Source: Gilvimarinus gilvus (GTDB taxonomy: Bacteria > Pseudomonadota > Gammaproteobacteria > Pseudomonadales > Cellvibrionaceae). Taken from it: a DNA stretch of 64,000 nt. Location of the stretch: positions 62,001 to 126,000 of the forward strand of contig NZ_JAULRU010000705.1 of NCBI RefSeq assembly GCF_030518155.1, read 5' to 3'. Numbering within the stretch: the first letter of the stretch is position 1; each line of letters opens with the position of its first letter. Below the pieces are notes generated by a model, which was not told the origin of the DNA, made no database searches, and saw only the letters and a program-made list of their open reading frames with translations. Both the position numbers and the translations under genes were made by a program. Below are positions 40,518-50,093 of this stretch, one piece after another.

Positions 40518-42037
40518 ATCGAGGCAAAATACCTTTTTACCTATTAGTTCTCTCGCTTATTGGTGCTGGATTGACGACGGCATGGTTGCGACATTCAACC
40601 ACCGAAATTCCACTCGTTCCCGGCGAACAAAAACCCGTGTGGTTGATTGAGGCCAGAGTTGATTTTTTTGCCGATGGCGGAGCCACCACCATAACGCTAG
40701 ATTTGCCAGATGAGGCGCCGGCGTTTCGTTTGATTCGCGAGCAGGCGGCAAGTCCCGGTTATGGGTTTGCCGTACTCGATGATCAAAAAAATCGTCGGGC
40801 CGAATGGACAAAGCGCGAAGCCTATGGCTTACAAACACTATATTACAATGCGCAGTATCAACCAGTAGAAGCTGACACCGCCGAGTCCGCTAACCTGCCC
40901 AAAACTCAATCTGTGTACTGGAGCGAACCTCAGTCCACCGCAGCCCGCGAGTTATTGCGAGGCGCTCTCGCACGCTCAAGCACCCCGGCGAGCACCGCTC
41001 GCGAGTTAATTAAATTACTCAACCCCAATGCCGCAGATCAAAATGCGGAGCTGCTGCTGGCAAACGAGTCGAGCCGAGCCGAGTTGTTGGTTAAGTTGCT
41101 CAATCAGGCGGAGGTTCCCGCCCGCCAAGTCATGGCGCTTAAACTTGAAGATGCGCGCCGGCGCCAGGTACTGCAGCCTATGGTGGAGCTCTATGCCGAT
41201 GGGCGCTGGTTGCTGATTGATTCTATGACCGGCGAGCAGGGCCTACCTGACAATTTGTTACTTTGGTCGCGAGGAGAAAATTCACAACTGGATGTTATCG
41301 GCGGTCAAAACTCGCGGCTAACCTTCTCTATGATTCGTCAAACTGTACCGGCGATGGCGCTTTCGCAGGTACAGTTTACCGATAACCTGTTCAGTATGTT
41401 AGGCGTTTACAGCTTGCCTATTGAAGAACAAAGCATGTTTAAAATGCTCTTTTTGTTGCCACTGGGGGCAATGGTGGTGGTATTTATGCGGGTTATGATC
41501 GGCCTAAAAACCGCAGGGACTTTTATGCCGATTTTGATCTCTTTGGCCTTTTTACAAACGTCACTGGTACCCGGGCTCATTAGTTTTGTACTCATTGTCG
41601 GACTGGGCTTATTGTTGCGCAGTTACCTGTCCTATCTCAACCTGCTACTGGTGGCTCGTATAGCCACACTTATCGTGTTGGTCATTTTCTTGATATCCAT
41701 ATTAAGTTTGGTGGGTTACCAGCTTGGTTTCAATACGGGAATCACGATTACGTTCTTCCCAATGATTATTATTGCCTGGACCATCGAGCGGATGAGTATT
41801 CTCTGGGAAGAAGAGGGCGCGCATGAAGTGTTGATTCAGGGCGGCGGCAGCCTGTTGGTTGCGGTGTTTGCCTTTTTGCTTATGAACATACAAGTGATCA
41901 GTCACCTGAGTTTTAATTTCCCCGAACTCAATCTCGTGATCTTGGCATTGATTTTAATGATGGGCCAGTACACCGGTTATAAGCTGTCTGAACTCCATCG
42001 TTTCCGCTCCATGAGTAATGCCAACGATGTTGATTAG
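40514..42037 (+). CDS. Inactive transglutaminase fused to a 7TM domain
   Basis: The 507 residues begin with one membrane helix, followed by a periplasmic domain (about 30-300) related to transglutaminase-like proteins. This domain lacks an evident Cys-His-Asp triad, in line with the 'inactive transglutaminase' family (PF14400). The C-terminal part (about 310-500) has about seven membrane helices (PF14402). It overlaps both neighbours. It probably presents or transports the peptide made by the ATP-grasp ligase encoded next; this is inference from conserved neighbourhood. Confidence 0.85.
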   Translation: MNRGKIPFYLLVLSLIGAGLTTAWLRHSTTEIPLVPGEQKPVWLIEARVDFFADGGATTITLDLPDEAPAFRLIREQAASPGYGFAVLDDQKNRRAEWTKREAYGLQTLYYNAQYQPVEADTAESANLPKTQSVYWSEPQSTAARELLRGALARSSTPASTARELIKLLNPNAADQNAELLLANESSRAELLVKLLNQAEVPARQVMALKLEDARRRQVLQPMVELYADGRWLLIDSMTGEQGLPDNLLLWSRGENSQLDVIGGQNSRLTFSMIRQTVPAMALSQVQFTDNLFSMLGVYSLPIEEQSMFKMLFLLPLGAMVVVFMRVMIGLKTAGTFMPILISLAFLQTSLVPGLISFVLIVGLGLLLRSYLSYLNLLLVARIATLIVLVIFLISILSLVGYQLGFNTGITITFFPMIIIAWTIERMSILWEEEGAHEVLIQGGGSLLVAVFAFLLMNIQVISHLSFNFPELNLVILALILMMGQYTGYKLSELHRFRSMSNANDVD

Positions 42038-42977
42038 TCCTTTCAAACTACGCGATTTAGGCATGCTCGGGATGAATTGCCGCAATCGCGATTTTATAGG
42101 GCGTTACAATCGACGCGAATTGTATCCACTCGTTGATAACAAACTCGAAACCAAGCTACTGGCTCAAGATTATGACGTGGCCACACCGCAACTACGGTTT
42201 GTGGTGCGGGAGCAGCATGAAATAGTTCATATTGAGCAACAGCTCAGGGACCTCAAAGGTTTTGCCATCAAGCCGGCCAAAGGCTCAGGCGGCAAAGGGA
42301 TCTGGGTAATCACCCATCGTCAGGACGCCAACTTTATAAAGTCATCCGGCGCGGAAATTACTCTGAACGATATTCGTCGGCATATGAGTAACACGTTAGC
42401 GGGCCTCTACTCATTGGGGGGCGTGAGCGATGAAGTCATCGTTGAGGATCTCATTGAAATAGACGACTGTTTTGAAGGCTATTCGTTTGAAGGTGTGCCA
42501 GATATTCGGATTGTGGTTTTTCGAGGCTTTCCGGTTATGGCTATGTTGCGTTTGGCCACCCACGCCTCAGACGGAAAGGCTAATCTGCACCAGGGGGCGG
42601 TGGGTGTTGGTTTAGATTTGGCAACCGGGCGATGTTTAAATGCGGTGCAGTACGGCATGCCAATATCTGAACATCCCGACACCAAACAACCGCTTAAAGA
42701 AATCAAAATTCCCGGTTGGCAAGGAATGCTGACACTGGCGTCGCGCTGCTACGATATGACGGGGTTGGGTTACATAGGCGCCGATTTAGTATTGGATGCT
42801 AATCGTGGCCCTGAACTGCTTGAGTTAAATGCAAGGCCCGGTCTGGCGATTCAGGTGGCCAATGGATTTGGTTTGCTCCCGCGCTTGCGCCATGTCGAAA
42901 AATTAAGTGAGAAAAAGTTTGCAAACGCGGACGCACGCGTAGCTTATGTAATGCAGAACTTTGCCAAGTTCGATTGA
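42018..42977 (+). CDS. ATP-grasp alpha-L-glutamate ligase-like protein (RimK-type)
   Basis: The 319-residue protein has the ATP-grasp features: FAIKPAKGSGGKGIWVI nucleotide loop, EDLIEID, an Arg-rich DIRIVVFRGFPVMAML strand and the metal-binding ELNARPGLAIQ near the C-terminus. Such ligases form amide bonds between a carboxylate (often Glu) and an amine. The family is known to co-occur with the 7TM transglutaminase-like and retropepsin-like genes found just upstream. ATG 42018 overlaps the preceding gene by 20 bases; ATG 42027 is an alternative. Substrate and product are unknown. Confidence 0.85.
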   Translation: MPTMLISPFKLRDLGMLGMNCRNRDFIGRYNRRELYPLVDNKLETKLLAQDYDVATPQLRFVVREQHEIVHIEQQLRDLKGFAIKPAKGSGGKGIWVITHRQDANFIKSSGAEITLNDIRRHMSNTLAGLYSLGGVSDEVIVEDLIEIDDCFEGYSFEGVPDIRIVVFRGFPVMAMLRLATHASDGKANLHQGAVGVGLDLATGRCLNAVQYGMPISEHPDTKQPLKEIKIPGWQGMLTLASRCYDMTGLGYIGADLVLDANRGPELLELNARPGLAIQVANGFGLLPRLRHVEKLSEKKFANADARVAYVMQNFAKFD

Positions 42978-42998
42978 TTGCGAATTTTATGCAAAACC

Positions 42999-43723
42999 CT
43001 ACCAGTATTTTTTATCTTGATGCATAAGATAGCCAGGCTCCTGACGTCTTGCGGGATCGCGATGCGTCCAGTGTACAACGCCACCTTTGTCGTTCCATTC
43101 ATAAATGCCATAAAACTCAATCGTATCGCCGCGTCGCAGATTATTAATGCGAGGTGCTAGCAGGCTGTTGAAAAACCCCATGCATGCTCAGCGTAGCCTG
43201 AAGCGTGCAGGTGTTGTGTCTTGTCTCGACGGACAGGGTGGTTCCCTTTGCTAGAGGCAAGGCGCAGCAGATGTGCGCTTCAGGCCACGCCCCCGGGGCT
43301 TTCAGGCTGGCCCGCACTCGTCGTTGCCCTTTTTCGATGGGTGGACACACACCTTCAAAAGGCCGCCTAGATTACGAGCCTGCCTGAAAGCCTGAGTACG
43401 CTTGGGGTTTTCCAACAGCCTGCCAGGTCAATATTGTGAGCAATCAGTAGGGTTTGGCGTGTCGGTAGTTCGACGATGAATCGCTGGTGACGGTCCCCTT
43501 TATTATCATCGGCCAATATTCGCAACACCCGACCTCGACCAAAGGTTTGTACATTGTGTGCGCGCTCTTGCCAAAGCTTACCCAAATCGCTGGTTGCTAA
43601 ATCTTGATCCGATAGTTGTTGCGATAAATGCTGCTCGTCATTTTGTTTATTGCAAGCACTTGCTGTTACAAAAAGGCAGAGTAACAGGCCGTGGATTGTT
43701 GCTATATCGAGTGAATATTTCAC
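42999..43723 (-). pseudogene. DUF3465 family gene interrupted by a MITE-like insertion
   Basis: The N-terminal half (43423-43723) encodes a lipoprotein-like signal (LLLCLFVTASAC) and DDNKGDRHQRFIVELP...LLIAHNIDLA. The C-terminal half (42999-43156) continues PRINNLRRGDTIEFYGIYEW and GGVVHWTHRDP. Together they make a complete DUF3465 protein (function unknown). The 262-bp element at 43161-43422 splits them. Removing it plus one 4-bp target copy leaves 459 bases, exactly 153 codons with the frame restored. As it stands, the N-terminal frame would end after the Leu-Ser-Gly-rich residues read from the element. Confidence 0.85.
43161..43422. mobile_element. 262-bp MITE-like element with 31-bp terminal inverted repeats
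   Basis: The ends are 31-bp inverted repeats (43161-43191 and 43392-43422) that agree at 27 positions; the outer 20 differ once (CAGGCTGTTGAAAAACCCCA against CAGGCTGTTGGAAAACCCCA). The flanks are CTAG on the left and CCAG on the right, a 4-bp target duplication with one change. CTAG fits the YTAR target of IS5-group elements. Inside lie two more inverted pairs: GCCTGAAGCG (43196-43205) with CGCTTCAGGC (43276-43285), and GGCTTTCAGGC (43297-43307) with GCCTGAAAGCC (43382-43392). No transposase frame exists, so it would need an element elsewhere to move it. Confidence 0.85.
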
Positions 43724-43734
43724 TGTGGGGGCAT

Positions 43735-44088
43735 TTAGGTATCAGACCAAACGGCAAATTCACTGCCGCCGGGTTCGCAAAAGTGAAAGCGGCGGCCCCC
43801 GGGAAACTCAAAGGTGGGTTGGACAATAGTTGCGCCGGCACCCACAACCAATTGTTCAGTCTCTTCCAAATCTGTACTGTAAAAAATAATTAGGCAAGCG
43901 CCCTGTTCGGTCCGTGAAACGGCCGAGCTTTTAAAAAAGCCGCCCTCGATAGTGGCGCTGGTAAAGGCGGTGTATTCGGAGCCATAGTCGGTAAAAATCC
44001 AGTTAAAGGCCGCCTGAAAGAATGCCTTGGTTGCATCTAAGTCTTGGGAGGGAATTTCCAGGTACTGAATATTGTTATGGTAATCCAT
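43735..44088 (-). CDS. VOC (glyoxalase/bleomycin-resistance-like) family protein
   Basis: The 117-residue single-domain protein has the paired beta-alpha-beta-beta-beta pattern of the VOC fold: IQYLEIPSQDLDATKAFFQAAF in the first half and GGRRFHFCEPGGSEFAVWSDT in the second. VOC proteins bind a metal and act as lyases, isomerases, dioxygenases or drug-binding proteins; the reaction cannot be told here. It is 11 bases upstream of the broken DUF3465 gene on the same strand and 44 bases downstream of trkH. Confidence 0.85.
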   Translation of the reverse strand: MDYHNNIQYLEIPSQDLDATKAFFQAAFNWIFTDYGSEYTAFTSATIEGGFFKSSAVSRTEQGACLIIFYSTDLEETEQLVVGAGATIVQPTFEFPGGRRFHFCEPGGSEFAVWSDT

Positions 44089-44132
44089 ACAGATGTCCCT
44101 TGTATAAAGTCACTTACATAGTTCGTGTCTAC

Positions 44133-45578
44133 TTAGCGTCGCCAAAACACGGGGCTAAACAATACTAACAGCGTAAACACTTCTAGCCGGCCCAGCAGCA
44201 TTGCAAAACACAGTACCCATTTTGCCGGACTGTTGATGTCCCCGTAATGAGACGCTACCTTGCCCATGCCGGGCCCCAAATTTGTGATGCAGGCGCCAAT
44301 TGCTGAGAAGGCCGTTTGCAAATCGAGGCCAGTGGCGATGAGCACCAAAAACATGGCGGCAAAGGCCACTACATACATTGCGAAAAAACCCCAAACGGCT
44401 TCAATAACGCGATCGGGTACGGTGATTTTGCCAATCTTGACCGAAATAACCGCGTTGGGGTGAATCAGTCGGTGAATTTCGCGGATGCCTTGTTTGTAAA
44501 GTAGCAGCACCCGCATTGCTTTCATGCCGCCGCCGGTGGAGCCGGCACAGCCGCCAACAAAGGCAAATATAAATAGCATATAGGGCAAAAAGCTGGGAAA
44601 GCTGGAGTAGTTGCTGGCAAAACCCGCGGTGGTCATGGTGGAGACAAAGTTAAATGTCCCCAGATAGAAACTTTCTGAAGGTGTATATGATTTAGAACCG
44701 GCGAGATAGGCGACAGTAATCACAGTGCCAACCACTATCCAATACAAAAAGAATTTGAGTTCAGCGTCGGCAAAGTAATGGCGTAGAGATTTTTCTCGCC
44801 AGACAAAAAAGTGCAGGGCGAAGTTGATTCCGGCAATCAGCATAAAGACCGTACACACCATCATAATGGCGGGAGACTGATAGTGCAGAATGCTGGCATC
44901 GTGGGTTGAAAAGCCGCCGTTGGCAATGGTGGAAAATGCGTGGCTGATGGCCTCAAACCAATTCATACCTGCAACGCGGTAGGCGACTGCGCAGGCAACA
45001 GTGAACACCAGGTACATAGTGAACAGTGCTTTCGCCGTTTCGGTAATGCGCGGTGTTAACTTGTTGTCTTTTACCGGGCCCGGTGCCTCAGCACGGTATA
45101 ACTGCATGCCGCCGATGCCCAGCATTGGGAGGATGGCCACGGCGATTACAATAATACCGATACCGCCAAACCACTGTAGCTGCTGACGGTAAAACAGGAT
45201 CGAGGGCGGCAGCGTGTCGAGCCCGGTGATGACTGTCGCACCCGTGGTGGTCAGGCCCGAGATAGATTCAAATATGGCATCGGTAATAGATAAATCCAGA
45301 CCGTTGGAAAAGAACAAGGGCACGGCGCCGAAGGAGCCCAGAACAAACCAAAACAACGCGGTGATCAAGAAGCCGTCGCGGGTACGCAGGTCGGCGCGAC
45401 TTTTATAAACCGGTGCCCATATGGCGAGGCCACAGCCAAATGTGACGGCGAAGGCCATAAGAAAGGTCATGTAATTGTGGTCGTTAAACCAGAGACTGAC
45501 GCTGATGGGAATAAGCAGCGTTAGGCTGAACATCATCAGGAGTACGCCGAGCACGCGGGCGATTACCGCAAAATGCAT
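44133..45578 (-). CDS. trkH: Trk potassium uptake system membrane protein TrkH
   Basis: TrkH is the potassium-conducting subunit. The 481 residues contain about ten membrane helices with four pore-loop repeats whose filter Gly lie in TTTGATV, ANGGFSTHD, TTAGFASN and TNLGPGMG. The GGCAGSTGGGMKAMR loop is typical of TrkH. It is 68 bases downstream of trkA on the same strand and likely in its operon. In Pseudomonas, trkA has no trkH beside it, so this pairing differs from that gene order. Confidence 0.95.
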   Translation of the reverse strand: MHFAVIARVLGVLLMMFSLTLLIPISVSLWFNDHNYMTFLMAFAVTFGCGLAIWAPVYKSRADLRTRDGFLITALFWFVLGSFGAVPLFFSNGLDLSITDAIFESISGLTTTGATVITGLDTLPPSILFYRQQLQWFGGIGIIVIAVAILPMLGIGGMQLYRAEAPGPVKDNKLTPRITETAKALFTMYLVFTVACAVAYRVAGMNWFEAISHAFSTIANGGFSTHDASILHYQSPAIMMVCTVFMLIAGINFALHFFVWREKSLRHYFADAELKFFLYWIVVGTVITVAYLAGSKSYTPSESFYLGTFNFVSTMTTAGFASNYSSFPSFLPYMLFIFAFVGGCAGSTGGGMKAMRVLLLYKQGIREIHRLIHPNAVISVKIGKITVPDRVIEAVWGFFAMYVVAFAAMFLVLIATGLDLQTAFSAIGACITNLGPGMGKVASHYGDINSPAKWVLCFAMLLGRLEVFTLLVLFSPVFWRR

Positions 45579-45646
45579 AGCGTCTCCGGAATGGTGCTCT
45601 CAACTGTGGGCATAGGTGTAATCATCAAAGTATCTTAGAAACCTGT

Positions 45647-47032
45647 TTAGAAAAAGGTAAACCCCACCTGAAACAGCTTTTCGATATCGCGGGTATGTTT
45701 TTTATTGAGCAAAAACACAATCACATGATCGCCGCTTTCTACCACGACATCGTCATGGGCAATAATCACTTCACTGCCTGAGCCGTTCTCGCGCACAATA
45801 GCGCCAATGTTGGCGCCTTGCGGTAAGTCGATATCCTCCAGCGCCCGCCCCACCACTTTGGACGAGTTTTTATCGCCGTGTGCAATAAGTTCGATGGCTT
45901 CCGCTGCGCCGCGGCGCAGCGAGTAAACACTGACCATATCGCCCCGGCGAACATGAGTGAGCAAGCTGCCGATGGTGGTTGTTTGCGGCGATATGGCGAT
46001 ATCGATGTCGCCACCTTGCACCAGGTCAACGTAGGCTGGGTTGTTGATCAGTGCCATGACCTTGCGAGCCCCCAATCGTTTGGCCAGCATTGAGGACATA
46101 ATATTGGCTTCGTCGTCATTGGTGAGGGCTAAAAATACATCGGTATCTTCGATGTTCTCGTCGGCCAGTAAGTCCTGATCAGAGGCGCTGCCCTGCAAGA
46201 CAATGGCTCTTTCCAGGTGTTCTGACAAGTGCGCGGCGCGCTCCTTGTTGTGCTCGACGACGCGAACGCTATAGCGGTTCTCCAATTTGCGGGCCAGGCG
46301 CATACCGATGTTGCCACCACCGGCAATTATGATGCGTTTGTAGGCGGTTTCCATGCGTCGTAATTCGCTGATTACCGCGCGAATGTCATTTTTACCGGCG
46401 ATAAAAAACACTTCGTCATCGGCTTCAATAACCGTGGCACCGGTTGGTAATATAGCTTTGCCGCGACGATAAATAGCGGCGACTCGCGTGTCCACCGAAG
46501 GCATGTGCTCGCGCAAAAAGCGAAGTTCTTGCCCCACCAGCGGCCCGCCGTGATAGGCCTTTACCGCTACCAGTTGCACCTTACCCTCAGCAAAATCGAG
46601 AACCTGCAAGGCCCCCGGTGTTTCAATGAGGCGGTGAATGTAATCAGACACTAATTGTTCCGGGCTGATCAACACATCGATTGGGATCGCATCGTTGGAA
46701 AATAGATTGTTGTTGGTGAGGTAAGCGGTTGCTCTTACCCGGGCAATTTTCGTCGGGGTGCGAAACAAGCTGTGTGCCACCTGACAGGCAATCATATTGA
46801 TTTCATCGTTGTTGGTGACGGCCACCAGCATATCGGCATCCTCAACACCCGCTTGTATCAATATGTCAGGGTGTGAGCCCTCGCCATGAACCACGCCGAT
46901 ATCAAGCCGGTCGCGCAACTCACGCAGGCGCCCTTGATTGGTGTCAATGATGGTAATGTCGTTCGATTCGTCGGCGAGGTTTTCCGCAAGGCTGGCGCCT
47001 ACTTGTCCTGCACCCAGAATAATGATTTTCAT
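45647..47032 (-). CDS. trkA: Trk system potassium uptake regulator TrkA
   Basis: TrkA is the cytoplasmic NAD-binding gating subunit of the Trk potassium system. The 461 residues show two repeats of RCK_N plus RCK_C. The first nucleotide site is [19 protein letters not shown] and the second is [18 protein letters not shown], each followed by an acidic residue at the end of the next strand (IIDTN, VVEHN). It precedes trkH and follows rsmB on the same strand, in the usual rsmB-trkA neighbourhood. Confidence 0.97.
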   Translation of the reverse strand: MKIIILGAGQVGASLAENLADESNDITIIDTNQGRLRELRDRLDIGVVHGEGSHPDILIQAGVEDADMLVAVTNNDEINMIACQVAHSLFRTPTKIARVRATAYLTNNNLFSNDAIPIDVLISPEQLVSDYIHRLIETPGALQVLDFAEGKVQLVAVKAYHGGPLVGQELRFLREHMPSVDTRVAAIYRRGKAILPTGATVIEADDEVFFIAGKNDIRAVISELRRMETAYKRIIIAGGGNIGMRLARKLENRYSVRVVEHNKERAAHLSEHLERAIVLQGSASDQDLLADENIEDTDVFLALTNDDEANIMSSMLAKRLGARKVMALINNPAYVDLVQGGDIDIAISPQTTTIGSLLTHVRRGDMVSVYSLRRGAAEAIELIAHGDKNSSKVVGRALEDIDLPQGANIGAIVRENGSGSEVIIAHDDVVVESGDHVIVFLLNKKHTRDIEKLFQVGFTFF

Positions 47033-47125
47033 AAACCTGCCAGGTTATCCCTTAACATTGGGGCTTCACTGATGTGTCAGTGCTGGTTTTGCTTGCTGCT
47101 CGCACAACTTTACCGCTTTTGGCGG

Positions 47126-48427
47126 TCATTTGGCTATTTTTCTCAACTTTGCATAGTAAAAGCCATCGTGGCCATCACTAGACTGCAATAACTGCCGGCC
47201 CACATCTTGGGCGATGCCCCAATCAGCGGCAATGGTTATGGTCTCGCAATCTGGCGTGCGAGCGAGAAACTGTTTAACTACTTGTCGGTTCTCTTGTGGA
47301 AGCGCCGAGCAAGTCGCGTACAGTAATATGCCACCAGGCTTAAGGGTGGGCCAAAGTGCATCGAGCAAATGGTTTTGCAGTTCGCTCAACTTGTCTATGT
47401 CAGCGGCGCTGCGCAAAAATTTAATGTCGCTCTGGCGACGAACAATGCCTGTGGCCGAGCAGGGGGCGTCGAGTAATATACGATCAAAACCTGCACCGTC
47501 CCACCAGTCGTGAGGCTTTGTGGCGTCTCCTTTTTGCACGCTTGCCGCGACGTTGAGGCGGCTGAGGTTTTCTTGCACGCGGCTCAGTCGGCGCTCGTCA
47601 CAATCGAGCGCGATCACCTCGTTGAGGTTCGGCTCAGTCTGCAACAGGTGCCCGGTTTTGCCACCGGGGGCGCTGCAGGCATCGAGTACGCGCAGCCCCG
47701 GGGCTAAATCCAACAAGGGCGCCGCAAGTTGCGCCGCCTCGTCTTGAACACTGATTAAACCACTGTCGAAACCGGGCAGGGCGGTTGGGTCGGTTGCCTT
47801 TGCCAGGGTAAATCCGCAGGCGCTGTGTAGGCAGGGCTTGGCACCTATTCCGGCCTCTCGCAGCGCGTCTAAATAAGCGTCGCGCGTTTGCTGTTGGGTG
47901 TCGATGCGCAATGTCAGCGGCGGGTGGGCGTTATTGGCCTCGATCATGTTGGCAAATTGCTCGGGCCAGGCGTTGCGATAGGCGTCGATAAGCCACATAG
48001 GGTGCGACTTTTGAAATTCAGGGTTGCCGCCCAGCTTGGCGACAATGGTCGTTTTTTCACGCTGGTAGCGGCGCAAAGCGGCGTTGATCACCCCGGTTGC
48101 CCAGTTCTTTTTCAGCGCCTTAGCGGCACCCGCGGTTTCGCCGATTGCGGCGTGATCGGGAACGCGCATGTAATCTAACTGATATAAGCCCAGCAACAAC
48201 AAGGCCTGAATATCGCTGTCTTTTGCGCGCAAGGGTTTGTCGAGTAGCTTGCGAACGATCAGTTGCAGTCTCGGGTAGTAGCGCATTGTGCCGTAGCACA
48301 ATTCTCGTAGTAAGGCCTCATTGCCTTCATCGACCCGTTCCTGCATGGCGGGCAGGCTGCTCGCTAAAGAGCCCTTGTGACGCAATAGATCGGCGAGTAC
48401 GCGAGCTGCGGCTACTCGTGGTTTCAC
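47126..48427 (-). CDS. rsmB: 16S rRNA (cytosine-967-C5)-methyltransferase RsmB
   Basis: RsmB methylates C967 of 16S rRNA using S-adenosylmethionine. The N-terminal NusB-like domain (about 1-140) is followed by the Rossmann methyltransferase: the SAM motif VLDACSAPGGKT, the catalytic PCSATGIVRR with the first Cys, and TCSALPQENRQVV with the second Cys. The 433-residue length is standard. It overlaps fmt by four bases (ATGA type, 48424-48427), so translation is coupled. Confidence 0.96.
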   Translation of the reverse strand: MKPRVAAARVLADLLRHKGSLASSLPAMQERVDEGNEALLRELCYGTMRYYPRLQLIVRKLLDKPLRAKDSDIQALLLLGLYQLDYMRVPDHAAIGETAGAAKALKKNWATGVINAALRRYQREKTTIVAKLGGNPEFQKSHPMWLIDAYRNAWPEQFANMIEANNAHPPLTLRIDTQQQTRDAYLDALREAGIGAKPCLHSACGFTLAKATDPTALPGFDSGLISVQDEAAQLAAPLLDLAPGLRVLDACSAPGGKTGHLLQTEPNLNEVIALDCDERRLSRVQENLSRLNVAASVQKGDATKPHDWWDGAGFDRILLDAPCSATGIVRRQSDIKFLRSAADIDKLSELQNHLLDALWPTLKPGGILLYATCSALPQENRQVVKQFLARTPDCETITIAADWGIAQDVGRQLLQSSDGHDGFYYAKLRKIAK

Positions 48428-49389
48428 TGGCCGGGCTCCAGCATACGATCGCCGATGGCAAACAAGTTGGCATTGCCACGCAGAATATCGGCCACAGGCA
48501 GAGCGCGTTTGCCTGGCATTTGTAGAGTTTCAATACAGAGGCTGCCTGCACCGCAGGCAACGACAATATGATCGCGGTTGATTGCGAGGATCTGACCGGC
48601 TTGCCCCTGCGAGTTTGGCCCCGGGCTGGCCTGCCAAATACGGATACGGTCGTCCGGAGCTTGCGCGGGGCGCGTAAAAGCGACGGGAAAAGGGTTGAAT
48701 GCACGGATTTTACGGTCGATTTCACAGGCGGGGGCTGACCAGTCTATTTCGGCTTCGGCCTTGCTTATTTTGGCGGCGTAGTTTGCTTTAGTGTCGTCTT
48801 GTTTACGCGGTTTTGCGGTGCCCGTTGCCAGCTGCCCGATGGCCGTCAGAAGTGCCGGACCACCGAGTCGCATCAGGTTGTCATGCAGGCTACCACCGGT
48901 ATCACTGGGGGTGATGGGGCAGTGGGCCTCAACCAGCATGGCGCCGGTATCCAGTCCAACATCCATTTGCATGATGGTAACCCCGCTTTCACTGTCGCCG
49001 GCTTCAATGGCCCGCTGAATCGGCGCCGCGCCGCGCCAGCGCGGCAGCAGTGAGGCGTGGACGTTGATGCAACCTAGAGGGGGGGTGTCTAGCACGGCCT
49101 TGGGTAGCAGCAAGCCATAGGCGACCACTACCATAAGATCGGCGTTCAGCGCAGCCAGTTCGGCCTGGGCATCGGCTTCTTTGAAATTGTGGGGCTGCAG
49201 AACTGGAATGCCGGCAGCTTCGGCGGCCTGTTTGACCGGGCTGGGTTTGAGTTTCTTGCCGCGCCCGGCCGGGCGATCTGGCTGGGTGTAGCAGCCGACA
49301 ATCTGGTGCGGGCTGTCTATAAGCACTTGCAGGTGGGTCGCCGCAAACTCAGGCGTACCCGCGAAAATAATTCGCAGGGGTGAACTCAT
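48424..49389 (-). CDS. fmt: Methionyl-tRNA formyltransferase
   Basis: Fmt formylates initiator Met-tRNA with 10-formyl-tetrahydrofolate. The start region LRIIFAGTPEFAATHL, the folate-site SLLPRWRGAAPIQRAI and the catalytic Asn-His-Asp set (NVHASLL, DVGLDTGAML) are clear. The C-terminal OB-type domain begins near residue 205. ATG 49389 has AGGAAG upstream and gives 321 residues. The frame is open to 49593, but those 68 residues overlap def and do not resemble the family. Confidence 0.97.
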   Translation of the reverse strand: MSSPLRIIFAGTPEFAATHLQVLIDSPHQIVGCYTQPDRPAGRGKKLKPSPVKQAAEAAGIPVLQPHNFKEADAQAELAALNADLMVVVAYGLLLPKAVLDTPPLGCINVHASLLPRWRGAAPIQRAIEAGDSESGVTIMQMDVGLDTGAMLVEAHCPITPSDTGGSLHDNLMRLGGPALLTAIGQLATGTAKPRKQDDTKANYAAKISKAEAEIDWSAPACEIDRKIRAFNPFPVAFTRPAQAPDDRIRIWQASPGPNSQGQAGQILAINRDHIVVACGAGSLCIETLQMPGKRALPVADILRGNANLFAIGDRMLEPGQ

Positions 49390-49417
49390 AAAATCTTCCT
49401 GTTGAGCGCGGCTGTGA

Positions 49418-49924
49418 CTAGGCTTTGGCGCGGTGGAGCTTTTCCAATTTTTTGCGAATTCGCTGGCGTTTGATTTGCGATATGTAGTCGACAAAAAGCT
49501 TGCCATTAAGGTGGTCGAGTTCGTGCTGAATGCACACCGCCAGCAGCCCATCGGGCTCCAGAGTGAAAGATTTGCCGTCGCGGTCGAGCGCATCGACGCG
49601 GATTTGCGTGGGACGGTCTACGCTTTCATAGAAACCGGGCACAGAGAGGCAGCCCTCGTCATAAGGGGCTGCGTCGTCACCGAGCACAGTAACCTCAGGG
49701 TTGATAAGCACCCGGGGTTCGCTTTGGTCTTCGGATATATCCATGACCACAATGCGCCGGTGGACGTTGACCTGTGTGGCGGCGAGGCCGATGCCCGGCG
49801 CGGCATACATGGTTTCAAACATGTTGTCGATCAGCTCGCGAACACTGTCATCGACATTTTCCACAGGCTTGGCGATAGTGCGCAAACGTGGGTCGGGAAA
49901 TTCAAGAATTTCAAGTAGGGCCAT
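49418..49924 (-). CDS. def: Peptide deformylase
   Basis: Def removes the formyl group from nascent proteins. The 168-residue metalloenzyme shows all three motifs: [16 protein letters not shown] (metal-binding Cys) and QHELDHLNG (two His and the catalytic Glu). It is 28 bases upstream of fmt on the same strand, the usual def-fmt pair, and is divergent from the LysM gene. Confidence 0.97.
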   Translation of the reverse strand: MALLEILEFPDPRLRTIAKPVENVDDSVRELIDNMFETMYAAPGIGLAATQVNVHRRIVVMDISEDQSEPRVLINPEVTVLGDDAAPYDEGCLSVPGFYESVDRPTQIRVDALDRDGKSFTLEPDGLLAVCIQHELDHLNGKLFVDYISQIKRQRIRKKLEKLHRAKA

Positions 49925-50093
49925 AAGCTTTGTGACAAACTTCTAGTAAAAAGGTAACAAGCGCTGCTAACATGATGATCGTACAGGAATTAACCTGAGT
50001 CCAGAGACATGCTTACTGGTCGCGTAGTGCGCAACATTGCGCTATTATAACGGCTAAACCGCTCAGGGCCGAACAAAAACAGGATCGGTTTCT

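Noticed and set aside
43205-43387. 60-codon frame inside the MITE-like element
   Set aside because: It is compositionally like random read-through, has no transposase motif, and the region is dominated by nested inverted repeats.
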